Shown one piece after another: positions 1 through 5,693 of a stretch of DNA of 8,035 nucleotides; the stretch's first letter is position 1, and each line of letters starts with the position of its first letter. The position numbers and the translations under genes were made by a program. The stretch comes from Deinococcales bacterium (lineage in GTDB: Bacteria > Deinococcota > Deinococci > Deinococcales > Deinococcaceae): positions 1 through 8,035 of the forward strand of contig JANYFS010000333.1 in NCBI GenBank assembly GCA_025359705.1, given 5' to 3'. The notes under the pieces were generated by a model that ran no database searches, was not told the DNA's origin, and worked only from the letters and a program-made list of their open reading frames with translations.

Positions 1-220
1 CCTTGCCATCCCCCCCATGAAAAATCAAATCGGTGGCAGAGGAGGCCCGCAGTTCCCGCGTCCGCGCCGCCTGCGTCACCCACTTCAGCCCCTCCACCAC
101 ATTGCTTTTCCCACTGCCATTCGGCCCCACAATGGCAATAATCCCAGGCCCAAACTCGAGCCTGGTTCGTTCGCCAAAGCTCTTAAAGCCTTGCAATTGG
201 ATGCTTTCAATACGGGTCAT
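1..220 (-). CDS. smc: Chromosome segregation ATPase Smc, N-terminal fragment (cut by window edge)
   Basis: Smc is the cytoplasmic SMC-family ATPase that compacts and separates chromosomes, normally as a dimer with ScpA and ScpB. Only the first 73 codons are inside the window; the gene runs off the left edge. The fragment begins MTRIESIQLQGFKSFGERT, the standard SMC opening strand with the GFKSF motif (residues 11-15). A Walker A loop GPNGSGKS follows at residues 32-39, then a VVEGLKW helix and a LIFHGGDGK segment that fits the end of the N-terminal lobe. The wording LEFGPG, AARTREL and LIFHG is most like Deinococcota Smc (from memory). The start is ATG at 220. No other ATG, GTG or TTG lies in frame before the TAA at 241-239, and family alignment supports this start. 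No Shine-Dalgarno sequence precedes it. It follows the M16 gene on the same strand after 98 bp and has its own candidate promoter. RecN or another SMC-like protein is less likely given the GFKSF context. Confidence 0.93.
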   Translation of the reverse strand, partial: MTRIESIQLQGFKSFGERTRLEFGPGIIAIVGPNGSGKSNVVEGLKWVTQAARTRELRASSATDLIFHGGDGK

Positions 221-249
221 ACAATCTGGGTCATGGGTTTATGGTTCAT
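217..249 (-). other. Possible 10-codon leader ORF overlapping the smc start
   Basis: An ATG at 249-247 opens the reading frame MNHKPMTQIV, whose TGA (219-217) overlaps the smc ATG (220-218) as ATGA. The ATG lies 10 nt after a perfect TATAAT, so it could be read from an almost leaderless transcript. Ribosomes stopping there would sit on the smc start, which has no ribosome-binding site of its own. The sequence shows only the arrangement; translation is inference, and an ORF this short can arise by chance. Confidence 0.2.
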
Positions 250-260
250 GGTTTTATGGA
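231..260 (-). repeat. Two-copy 15-bp tandem repeat in the smc leader
   Basis: On the plus strand, TCATGGGTTTATGGT (231-245) is followed directly by TCATGGTTTTATGGA (246-260), with two mismatches. The repeat creates the closely spaced ATGs in the smc leader and touches the candidate -10 box. Confidence 0.7.
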
Positions 261-265
261 TTATA
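260..265 (-). promoter_or_regulatory. Candidate -10 box of the smc promoter
   Basis: The minus strand reads TATAAT, a perfect match to the sigma-70-type -10 consensus, with its 3' end 39 nt upstream of the smc ATG. No good -35 hexamer stands 16-18 nt further up; a CTCGAG palindrome at 282-287 occupies that place. Transcription would start near 253. The M16 gene ends only 53 bp upstream, so smc may have its own promoter inside this short spacer. Confidence 0.45.
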
Positions 266-298
266 GGTGAAAGGGTTTTGGCTCGAGGGGTATGGGAG

Positions 299-330
299 AT
301 TTCTGTTCATTCAAAACGTTATTTCTGTTC
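299..330 (-). repeat. Direct repeat of 10 bp at the M16 stop codon
   Basis: On the minus strand GAACAGAAAT occurs at 330-321, where it encodes the last residues Glu-Gln-Lys and starts the TAA stop. It occurs again at 308-299, just after the gene. The offset is 22 bp. It may be a remnant of a local duplication at the gene end. No terminator hairpin is visible between the M16 stop and smc. Confidence 0.5.
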
Positions 331-3033
331 TGGCCCAGCGGTGATGATCACCATATTTTCGGGATCGATCAATTCTTTGGCGGCATTGTTCACTTGCTCG
401 AGGGTGACTGCATTGACTTTGGCTTGAAAGTCGGTCAGTTCGCTGAGGGGCAGGCCCACGCTGTAGTTGTCGGTGAAGGTTCCCGCCAGGGCTTCGGGGT
501 TTGCCAAACCCACGGTGTAACCGCTGACCAATGCTTTTTTGGCAATGTTCACTTCGGTTTCACTGATGCCTTGATCGCGCACGCTTTTCAGCAAGGCAAG
601 CGTGGCCTGTACTGCTTTTTCGGTGTCTTTGGGGCTGGTTTGCATACTGATGGCAAAAGCTCCAGGCTGCTTGAAGGCGGCAAAGCTCGAGCTAATGCCG
701 TAGGTCAAGCCCTGCTTGTCGCGGATTTCGGTTCCCAAACGGCTCGAGAGGGTGTCTCCACCCAACACACGGTTGAGTACCAAACTGGCAAAGTAGAGCG
801 GATCTTTACGGTCTATGCTTTGATAGCCCAAATAGGTCACCGATTGGGTTTTGCCTGGCATGTTGGCACTCTGGCGCACCAATCCTGCGGGTTTGCCCAC
901 CACAGGGTACACCACGCTGGGGGTTGGCCCCACCGCTTTCCAGTTGGCAAATTTCTCCTCGAGCTGGGCCTTGACCGTGGCGGGGTCAAAGTCGCCGACC
1001 AAGGTCAAAATGGTGGTATCGGGGCGGTAGTGATCTTGGTAAAACTTGAGTAGATCGGCTTGGCTCAGGGCTTGCAGGGTTTGGGCGGTGGAAAAAACCT
1101 GCCACGGGTTGCCTTTGGGGTAAATGGTTTTGCGAAACAGCTTGATGGCGACACTGCTGGGGCTATCCAGATCGCGCTTGACCCCTTGTAGGGCGCGGTT
1201 TTGGAACAGTTTGACTTTGGCTTCGGGGAAGGTGGAATTTTGCAGAATATCCGAAAATCCCTCGAGCAGTACCCCAATATCTTGAGAAAGGCTCGAGCCT
1301 GTGATGCTCACCCCAAAGCGGTTGGCAGAGGGGCGCAAACTGGCTCCCACATTGTCTAGGAAGTCCGCCAGTTGCAGTTCGTCGCGGGTTTTGGTTCCAC
1401 TGAGCAGGTTGCTGCCCACCAGGTCCACCAAGCCCGCTTTTTCGTCGGTATCGAATTCGCGGCCCGCCAGCACGGTGGCACTCAGCGAAACCGTAGGGGT
1501 GCTACGGTCTTGCAGCAAGAAAATTTGCATTCCGTTGCTCAGTTGGATGCTTTGCGGCAGGCTAACTGTAGCGGCTCCAGAAGGCGTAAAGGCGGGCAGA
1601 TACTTGGCAACTTCGGCAGGATCGACGGGCGGGCCTGCGTTGAAGGCTTCAGCGGTGGCTGCGCCCGCACTTACGCGGTCTCCCCCTTCGGCGGCTTCGC
1701 TGGGTTCAAAATAACCCACGGTGCGCTTGTTGGGGGCCAGATACTTTTGGGCCACCCGCTGCACATCGGCGGCGGTGACTTGCTCGAGGGCCGCCAAAAA
1801 CCTGTCGGTGTAGCGGTAATCGTTGGCAGTGGTGGCATCCACCCCCAAAGCGGTAGCCTGCGCGGTGATCGAGCGGTTGCCCAAAACCGTGCTGGCGATG
1901 ATCTGGGTTTTGGCTCGAGAAATTTCGGCTTCGCTGGCGAGGGTTTTTTGCACTTCAGCAATAGTCTCGAGCAGTTGTTTATCCAGATCTTGCACCGTCA
2001 CATCGGGAGCGGGGGTAAAATTAAAGCTATACCAGCCGCCCTTTAAGAAATGATAAGGCGCAGTGCCACCATCGGCAGCCAAACCCGACTCGAACAGCGC
2101 CTGATACAACTTGGAGCTGCGCCCCGACAGCAAAATGGCATCCAAAACCTTGATCGCAGCCACATCTTTACTGCCAATGGCAGGCAACGGATAAACCGCG
2201 TTCAGTAGCGGAGTTGCGCCCGCTTCTTTGAGGATGATCGGGGCTTTGGGCGCAATGTATTTCAGGGTGGATTCGTTGGTGTTGCCCTGCAAGCCGCTCG
2301 AGGAGACCACGGGTTTGGTTCCTGCGGTTCCCAGTTTGCCAAAGAGTTTGGTGACCGTCTCGAGCATCGGCTTTGTTTCAAAATCACCCACCACCACCAC
2401 GGTGGCGTATTCGGGGGAATAGTATTTTTTGTAGTAGGCAGTAACCTTATCAGCGCTAAAGCCCTCGATATCGGCCCGTGTGCCGCCCACCGTCAAACCG
2501 TAAGGCGATTTGGGAAAAGCGGCTTGCTGTACTGCCCGCTCGAGACGGTATGCGGGGTCGTTTTCATTTCCTTCAATTTCAGAAAGTACCACTTTGCGCT
2601 CCCCTGCCAGTTTTTCGGGGTCGATTTGGGCATTGACCATGCGGTCTGCTTCCAGCTCGAGCAGGGCTTCGGCTTTTTCTTTTTCCACCGTGCCGTAATA
2701 GGCGGTTTGGTCGTAGTAGGTAAAGGCATTAAATTCTGCGCCCAGCGCATTAAACAAGCGCCCAAACTGCACAGGGCGGGAGGCCGTTCCCTTGAATAAC
2801 ATATGCTCGAGCTGGTGGGCAATTCCGTTCACGCCTGCGGCTTCATTCCTCGAGCCGATTTTATAGAACACCTGCACGCTGACCACAGGCGCACCCTTAA
2901 CCTCTTTGGTCAGGATGGTTAAACCATTGCTCAGCACGGTTTTCTTGACCGTGTTGGTGGTCTCGAGGGGGGCGGCAAGGCCAGAACCCAACATCAGGGC
3001 CGCAGTAACAATCATTAGGCGAGATTTCAACAT
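319..3033 (-). CDS. Secreted M16 family zinc metallopeptidase, single-chain two-repeat form
   Basis: A zinc peptidase of the M16 (insulinase/pitrilysin) family, likely degrading short peptides outside the cytoplasm. The 904-residue product opens with a signal peptide: K3 and R5, a hydrophobic run near residues 6-21, and a likely cut near A20/A21. There is no lipobox cysteine. The first M16 repeat holds the inverted zinc motif HQLEH (H73, E76, H77). The third ligand is probably E152 in VVLSEIEG, 75 residues after H77, as the family requires. An Ala-rich linker (about 441-490) leads to a second repeat where the equivalent helix reads DLVGS (537-541), so that half cannot bind zinc. This half instead carries R771 and Y778 in RDKQGLTYG, the family's substrate-binding R/Y pair. 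The gene thus fuses what many bacteria encode as two M16B subunits. The start is ATG at 3033, behind AAGGAG at 5-nt spacing. It lies downstream of oppF and upstream of smc. Confidence 0.93.
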   Translation of the reverse strand: MLKSRLMIVTAALMLGSGLAAPLETTNTVKKTVLSNGLTILTKEVKGAPVVSVQVFYKIGSRNEAAGVNGIAHQLEHMLFKGTASRPVQFGRLFNALGAEFNAFTYYDQTAYYGTVEKEKAEALLELEADRMVNAQIDPEKLAGERKVVLSEIEGNENDPAYRLERAVQQAAFPKSPYGLTVGGTRADIEGFSADKVTAYYKKYYSPEYATVVVVGDFETKPMLETVTKLFGKLGTAGTKPVVSSSGLQGNTNESTLKYIAPKAPIILKEAGATPLLNAVYPLPAIGSKDVAAIKVLDAILLSGRSSKLYQALFESGLAADGGTAPYHFLKGGWYSFNFTPAPDVTVQDLDKQLLETIAEVQKTLASEAEISRAKTQIIASTVLGNRSITAQATALGVDATTANDYRYTDRFLAALEQVTAADVQRVAQKYLAPNKRTVGYFEPSEAAEGGDRVSAGAATAEAFNAGPPVDPAEVAKYLPAFTPSGAATVSLPQSIQLSNGMQIFLLQDRSTPTVSLSATVLAGREFDTDEKAGLVDLVGSNLLSGTKTRDELQLADFLDNVGASLRPSANRFGVSITGSSLSQDIGVLLEGFSDILQNSTFPEAKVKLFQNRALQGVKRDLDSPSSVAIKLFRKTIYPKGNPWQVFSTAQTLQALSQADLLKFYQDHYRPDTTILTLVGDFDPATVKAQLEEKFANWKAVGPTPSVVYPVVGKPAGLVRQSANMPGKTQSVTYLGYQSIDRKDPLYFASLVLNRVLGGDTLSSRLGTEIRDKQGLTYGISSSFAAFKQPGAFAISMQTSPKDTEKAVQATLALLKSVRDQGISETEVNIAKKALVSGYTVGLANPEALAGTFTDNYSVGLPLSELTDFQAKVNAVTLEQVNNAAKELIDPENMVIITAGPEQK

Positions 3034-3038
3034 CGTTG

Positions 3039-3044
3039 CTCCTT
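3039..3044 (-). promoter_or_regulatory. Ribosome-binding site of the M16 peptidase gene
   Basis: The minus strand reads AAGGAG, then CAACG, then the ATG at 3033. This sets the start codon and so keeps the signal peptide. The tandem-repeat block begins two bases further upstream. Confidence 0.85.
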
Positions 3045-3045
3045 T

Positions 3046-3084
3046 TGGTATTGTGCACTGGTTTTGTGCATTGGTATTGTGCAG
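3046..3084 (-). repeat. Three 13-bp tandem repeats upstream of the M16 gene
   Basis: Contiguous plus-strand units TGGTATTGTGCAC (3046-3058), TGGTTTTGTGCAT (3059-3071) and TGGTATTGTGCAG (3072-3084). Ignoring the variable last base, units 1 and 3 are identical and unit 2 differs at one position. They lie directly before the ribosome-binding site, in the likely 5' leader of the peptidase mRNA. Confidence 0.9.
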
Positions 3085-3120
3085 GTGTAGATCTCAGTGT
3101 AGATCTCAGTGTAGATCTCA
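3085..3120 (-). repeat. Three exact 12-bp tandem repeats upstream of the M16 gene
   Basis: The plus-strand unit GTGTAGATCTCA occurs three times with no mismatch (3085-3096, 3097-3108, 3109-3120). Each copy contains the palindrome AGATCT. The array abuts the 13-bp array without a gap, so 75 bp of continuous tandem repeat separates any upstream promoter from the start site. Exact copies suggest recent slippage expansion. Confidence 0.92.
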
Positions 3121-3168
3121 AGGAAAAAGTATGGCTAAATCCTACTCGAGCCTTACCGCGTTGAATAG

Positions 3169-3186
3169 CTTGAGCAATTCCTCAAG
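3169..3186. repeat. Short inverted repeat
   Basis: CTTGAG (3169-3174) and CTCAAG (3181-3186) are perfect inverted arms around a six-base spacer. It lies about 140 bp upstream of the M16 start. It could be an operator half-site pair or chance. No T-run follows on either strand, so it is not an intrinsic terminator. Confidence 0.35.
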
Positions 3187-3248
3187 TTTGACTCATGTAT
3201 TTTAACGCTTATGTCTGGATATAAAAGAAAGGGATCTCGCTAAATAGT

Positions 3249-3263
3249 TTTGCAATTTGCAAA
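3249..3263. promoter_or_regulatory. Perfect 15-bp palindrome, possible operator
   Basis: TTTGCAA, one central T, then TTGCAAA: seven paired bases on each side with a single central base. This compact AT-rich shape is typical of a dimeric regulator's binding site. It lies about 215 bp upstream of the M16 start and about 160 bp downstream of the oppF stop. Its function is unknown. Confidence 0.35.
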
Positions 3264-3296
3264 CCATAAACGAAATCCCCATAAGGGTACGCTCGA

Positions 3297-3317
3297 GGGC
3301 GGGTTTAAAACCCGCCC
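3297..3317. repeat. GC-rich palindrome (REP-like element or stem-loop)
   Basis: GGGCGGGTTT (3297-3306), one A, then the exact inverted arm AAACCCGCCC (3308-3317). As RNA it can form a seven-pair GC stem with a TTTAAAA loop. It sits about 110 bp downstream of oppF. No T-tract follows on either strand, so it is not a canonical intrinsic terminator. It resembles the GGGCGGGTTT-type dispersed intergenic palindromes found in many bacterial genomes. It may act in mRNA 3'-end stability. The left arm shares its first base with a CTCGAG site. Confidence 0.6.
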
Positions 3318-3351
3318 CTACCTTAAATATAACTCAAGATCAATCTAATTC

Positions 3352-3370
3352 ATTACCAAGTTGGGGTAAT
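3352..3370 (-). repeat. Weak hairpin downstream of oppF
   Basis: ATTACC (3352-3357) pairs with GGTAAT (3365-3370) around a seven-base loop. It lies 56 bp past the oppF stop and may contribute to 3'-end formation, but no T-run follows on the minus strand. Confidence 0.25.
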
Positions 3371-3425
3371 ATTCCCCTCGAGTCTACTTATTCTTTTACA
3401 GATTACGAAGAACGCAAAACTTTCT

Positions 3426-4469
3426 CTACAAAACATCATCCCGAATACAGGCTTTAAAATGCCCAGGAGCCACTTCACGCAGGGGCGGAACTGCTTTGGA
3501 ACACTCCTCGAGGGCATAGCGACAGCGGGTGCGGAATACGCAGCCACTGGGCGGGTTGATTGGGCTGGGGATGTCGCCTTGCAAGATGATGCGGTCTCGT
3601 TTGATGGTGGGATCGGCGATGGGGGCCGCCGAAAGCAGCGCTTCGGTGTAGGGGTGCTTGGGGTTCAGATACAGCTCTTGGCTGGTCGAAACCTCCATGA
3701 TGCGGCCCAAATACATCACGATTACGCGGTCACACAGGTACTCCACCACCGATAAATCGTGGGCGATGAACAGCATGGTCAGGCCCATTTCTTGCTGCAA
3801 GTCTTGGATCAGGTTGACCACTTGGGCCTGAATCGAAACATCCAAGGCCGAAACGGGTTCGTCTGCCACAATAAAAGTGGGATCGACGGCGAGCGCTCTA
3901 GCGATCCCGATGCGCTGGCGCTGACCACCCGAAAACTCGTGGGGGTAGCGGCGCACCGCTTCGGGACGCATTCCTACACGCTCGAGCAGGTTGGCAATTT
4001 TTTCACCGCGTGCCGCACCAGGCGAGAGGTTATGGATTTGTAACGCCTCACCAATGATGTCGCCTACGGTCATGCGCGGGTTTAGCGAAGCGAAGGGATC
4101 TTGAAAAATGATCTGCATTCGGCGGCGGTAGCCCCGCAGGTCATTTTTGGAGAGCTTGACCACATCCACGCCCTCGAATTTAACCTCTCCGCTCGAGGGT
4201 TCGATCAGGCGCAGCAAGGCGCGACCCACCGTGGTTTTGCCCGAGCCAGACTCGCCGACCAAGCCCACCACTTCGCCGCGAGCGATTGAAAAGTTCACAT
4301 CGTCCACTGCTTTAACGTTGGCAACCACCCTCGAGAGCAACCCTCCCCGAATTGGGAAGTATTTGGTCAGGTGATTCACCTCGAGCAGCACATCTCCACT
4401 TTTAACCTGCGAGCGGCCTTTGGCATTGACTTGCGAGTTAAGATCTGATTTGGTCAAATTTTGGGTCAT
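3426..4469 (-). CDS. oppF: Oligopeptide ABC transporter ATP-binding protein OppF
   Basis: One of the two ATPases that power the Opp peptide importer at the cytoplasmic face. The 347-residue product has all ABC motifs: Walker A GESGSGKT (72-79), Q-loop Q123 in QDPFASLNP, signature FSGGQRQR (179-186), Walker B FIVADE (199-204) and switch H237 in IAHD. The C-terminal oligopeptide-transporter extension has four cysteines (C310, C316, C323, C341) in the pattern that binds an iron-sulfur cluster in related DppD/OppD/F proteins. The N-terminal RGGLLSRVVANVKAVDDV segment and the order after OppD favour OppF over OppD; DppF for dipeptides cannot be excluded. The start is ATG at 4469, one base after the oppD stop. 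Its ribosome-binding site (AAGGA at 4478-4482, spacing 8) lies inside the end of oppD, so the two are probably translationally coupled. Confidence 0.93.
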   Translation of the reverse strand: MTQNLTKSDLNSQVNAKGRSQVKSGDVLLEVNHLTKYFPIRGGLLSRVVANVKAVDDVNFSIARGEVVGLVGESGSGKTTVGRALLRLIEPSSGEVKFEGVDVVKLSKNDLRGYRRRMQIIFQDPFASLNPRMTVGDIIGEALQIHNLSPGAARGEKIANLLERVGMRPEAVRRYPHEFSGGQRQRIGIARALAVDPTFIVADEPVSALDVSIQAQVVNLIQDLQQEMGLTMLFIAHDLSVVEYLCDRVIVMYLGRIMEVSTSQELYLNPKHPYTEALLSAAPIADPTIKRDRIILQGDIPSPINPPSGCVFRTRCRYALEECSKAVPPLREVAPGHFKACIRDDVL

Positions 4470-4470
4470 C

Positions 4471-5493
4471 TTAGAGTTCCTTCCAACGAATGCAGCGGCT
4501 CATATGTCCATTTCCGGTATCCTCGAGCAGTGGCACACTTGCATTACAGGCATCAACCACAAATTTACAACGCGGGGCGAAAGCACAACCAGGCGGCAGG
4601 TTCAGCGGGCTGGGAACATTGCCAGGAATCGCCTCAAGCCTTTTTCCCTTACCCGATTCTGAAGCCACAGTGTAATCCACCCGAGGGATGCTGTTGAGCA
4701 AACCGATGGTGTAGGGATGCTTGGGGCGCTTGAAAATCTCGATTACATCGCCTTCTTCCACCACACGTCCGCCGTACATCACCACTACACGGTCTGCCAT
4801 TTCTGCTACCACACCCAAGTTGTGAGTGATAAACAAAATGGACATGCCGATTTCTTTTTGTAATTTCCGCATCAGATCCAAAATCTGGGCCTGAATGGTC
4901 ACATCCAAGGCGGTAGTCGGCTCGTCGGCAATCAGCAAAGCAGGGTTGCACGACAGGGCCATCGCAATCATCACCCGTTGGCGCATCCCGCCCGACAACT
5001 GATGTGGGTACTCGTGAACCCGTTTTTCGGGGGCGGGAATGCCCACCAAACGCAGCATTTCCACCGCCATCGCCATACCGTCTTTGCGGTTTTTGTTTTG
5101 ATGCAGTTGCACCGCCTCAGAAATCTGGTCGCCCACGGTATATACAGGGTTGAGGCTGGTCATCGGTTCTTGAAAAATCATGGAGATCTCGTTACCGCGA
5201 ATTTTCCGCATATCCGCTTCGGGGATTTTGGTCAGATCCCTTGACTTACCGTCGCGCCCCATAAAATCCACGGTTCCTTCCACGATTTTGCCTGGTGGAA
5301 CCGGAATCAAACGCATGATCGACAAGCTGGTCTGGCTCTTGCCCGATCCCGACTCGCCCACCACTGCTAGGGTCTCGCCTTTTTTGATGCTAAAGGTGAC
5401 ACCATCCACCGCTTTGACCACGCCATCGTCGGTATAGAAGTATGTTTTTAGGCCATCTACTTTCAGCAAAGTTTCGGTTGCAACCGCCATCAT
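4471..5493 (-). CDS. oppD: Oligopeptide ABC transporter ATP-binding protein OppD
   Basis: The second ATPase of the importer, pairing with OppF. The 340-residue product has Walker A GESGSGKS (46-53), Q108 in QEPMTSLNP, signature LSGGMRQR (166-173), Walker B LLIADE (186-191) and H224 in ITHN. The C-terminal extension carries C303, C309, C316 and C334, matching the cysteine pattern of OppF. SGGMRQR and EPMTSLNP are typical of the OppD/DppD branch. Two ATG codons stand in a row (5493 and 5490). The ribosome-binding site AAAGGAG (5499-5505) is 5 nt from the first and 8 nt from the second. The first is chosen because the M16 and oppC genes also use 5-nt spacing. The 193-bp spacer upstream separates it from oppC, although all four genes share a strand and a function. 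Confidence 0.93.
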   Translation of the reverse strand: MMAVATETLLKVDGLKTYFYTDDGVVKAVDGVTFSIKKGETLAVVGESGSGKSQTSLSIMRLIPVPPGKIVEGTVDFMGRDGKSRDLTKIPEADMRKIRGNEISMIFQEPMTSLNPVYTVGDQISEAVQLHQNKNRKDGMAMAVEMLRLVGIPAPEKRVHEYPHQLSGGMRQRVMIAMALSCNPALLIADEPTTALDVTIQAQILDLMRKLQKEIGMSILFITHNLGVVAEMADRVVVMYGGRVVEEGDVIEIFKRPKHPYTIGLLNSIPRVDYTVASESGKGKRLEAIPGNVPSPLNLPPGCAFAPRCKFVVDACNASVPLLEDTGNGHMSRCIRWKEL

Positions 5494-5686
5494 GTGTACT
5501 CCTTTAAGAAAAGGCTCGAGCCATAATCTACCCAGCTCGAGCTAGTGTGGTTTGGGATTGTAGAAGTAGGTGTTGTGAAGGTATGTATTGTGCGCGTGTC
5601 ACTTGGGTTATGGAAAAATTTTACCCGCTCGAGCGACTTTTTGCGAGCAATACCTGTCAAATACCTATCGGATACCTGTCAAATAC
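5494..5686. other. Spacer between oppC and oppD
   Basis: An unusually long gap inside an opp operon. It holds three CTCGAG sites, each embedded in a perfect 10-bp palindrome: GGCTCGAGCC (5513-5522), AGCTCGAGCT (5534-5543) and CGCTCGAGCG (5626-5635). It also holds a 50-nt stretch without G on the transcribed strand (5543-5592) and most of a 22-bp tandem duplication. No convincing promoter pair was found. TACAAT on the minus strand (5562-5557) could be a -10, but it lacks a -35. No coding potential was seen. Confidence 0.6.
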
Positions 5687-5693
5687 TTAGCGG
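5650..5693 (-). repeat. Two-copy 22-bp tandem repeat at the oppC stop
   Basis: Units at 5650-5671 and 5672-5693 share their first 15 bases, ATACCTGTCAAATAC, and the last three, CGG; they differ at three positions between. The second unit covers the oppC stop codon (5687-5689). On the minus strand each copy shows TTGACA, a perfect -35 hexamer (5682-5677 and 5660-5655), but no -10 stands at the right distance from either. Confidence 0.8.

Larger units (their letters stand above)
3121..3425. other. Intergenic stretch between oppF and the M16 gene
   Basis: This 305-bp stretch completes the spacer, together with the repeat block. It holds three CTCGAG sites (3145, 3292, 3377), a GC-rich palindrome, a 15-bp TTTGCAA palindrome and weaker hairpins. 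No convincing ORF was found: the short reading frames are out of context and the best one runs through the GC-rich palindrome. A weak -10 candidate for the M16 gene, TAAAAT on the minus strand at 3204-3199, lacks a recognisable -35. Confidence 0.6.

Noticed and set aside
292..1053. 253-codon plus-strand reading frame opposite the M16 gene
   Set aside because: It lies wholly over the confident M16 coding sequence on the other strand, has no recognisable domain, and is a shadow of codon bias.
1372..2046. 224-codon plus-strand reading frame inside the M16 gene
   Set aside because: Also antisense to the M16 gene. Its composition is biased in the way antisense shadows are, and it has no family resemblance.
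3046..3120. CRISPR array
   Set aside because: The units are 12-13 bp and contiguous, without spacers, and no cas gene is present.
2897..3121. 74-codon frame reading LRST repeats through the tandem array
   Set aside because: It needs a TTG start, is created by the 12-bp repeats, and overlaps the M16 start in another frame with no ribosome-binding site of its own.
3297..3317. Rho-independent terminator for the opp operon
   Set aside because: The stem is strong but is followed by CTCGAGCG on the transcribed strand rather than a T-run.
3257..3457. 66-codon plus-strand frame containing AGLKPAPT
   Set aside because: The peptide is the translation of the GC-rich palindrome, a known source of spurious short ORFs, and its end overlaps oppF on the other strand.
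5619..5643. Intrinsic terminator at CGCTCGAGCG flanked by A and T runs
   Set aside because: The palindrome leaves only a three-pair stem once a loop is allowed, and the flanking runs pair poorly.
5655..5682. Promoter based on the two TTGACA boxes
   Set aside because: No -10-like hexamer is found 15-19 nt downstream of either box, so only the repeat is reported.
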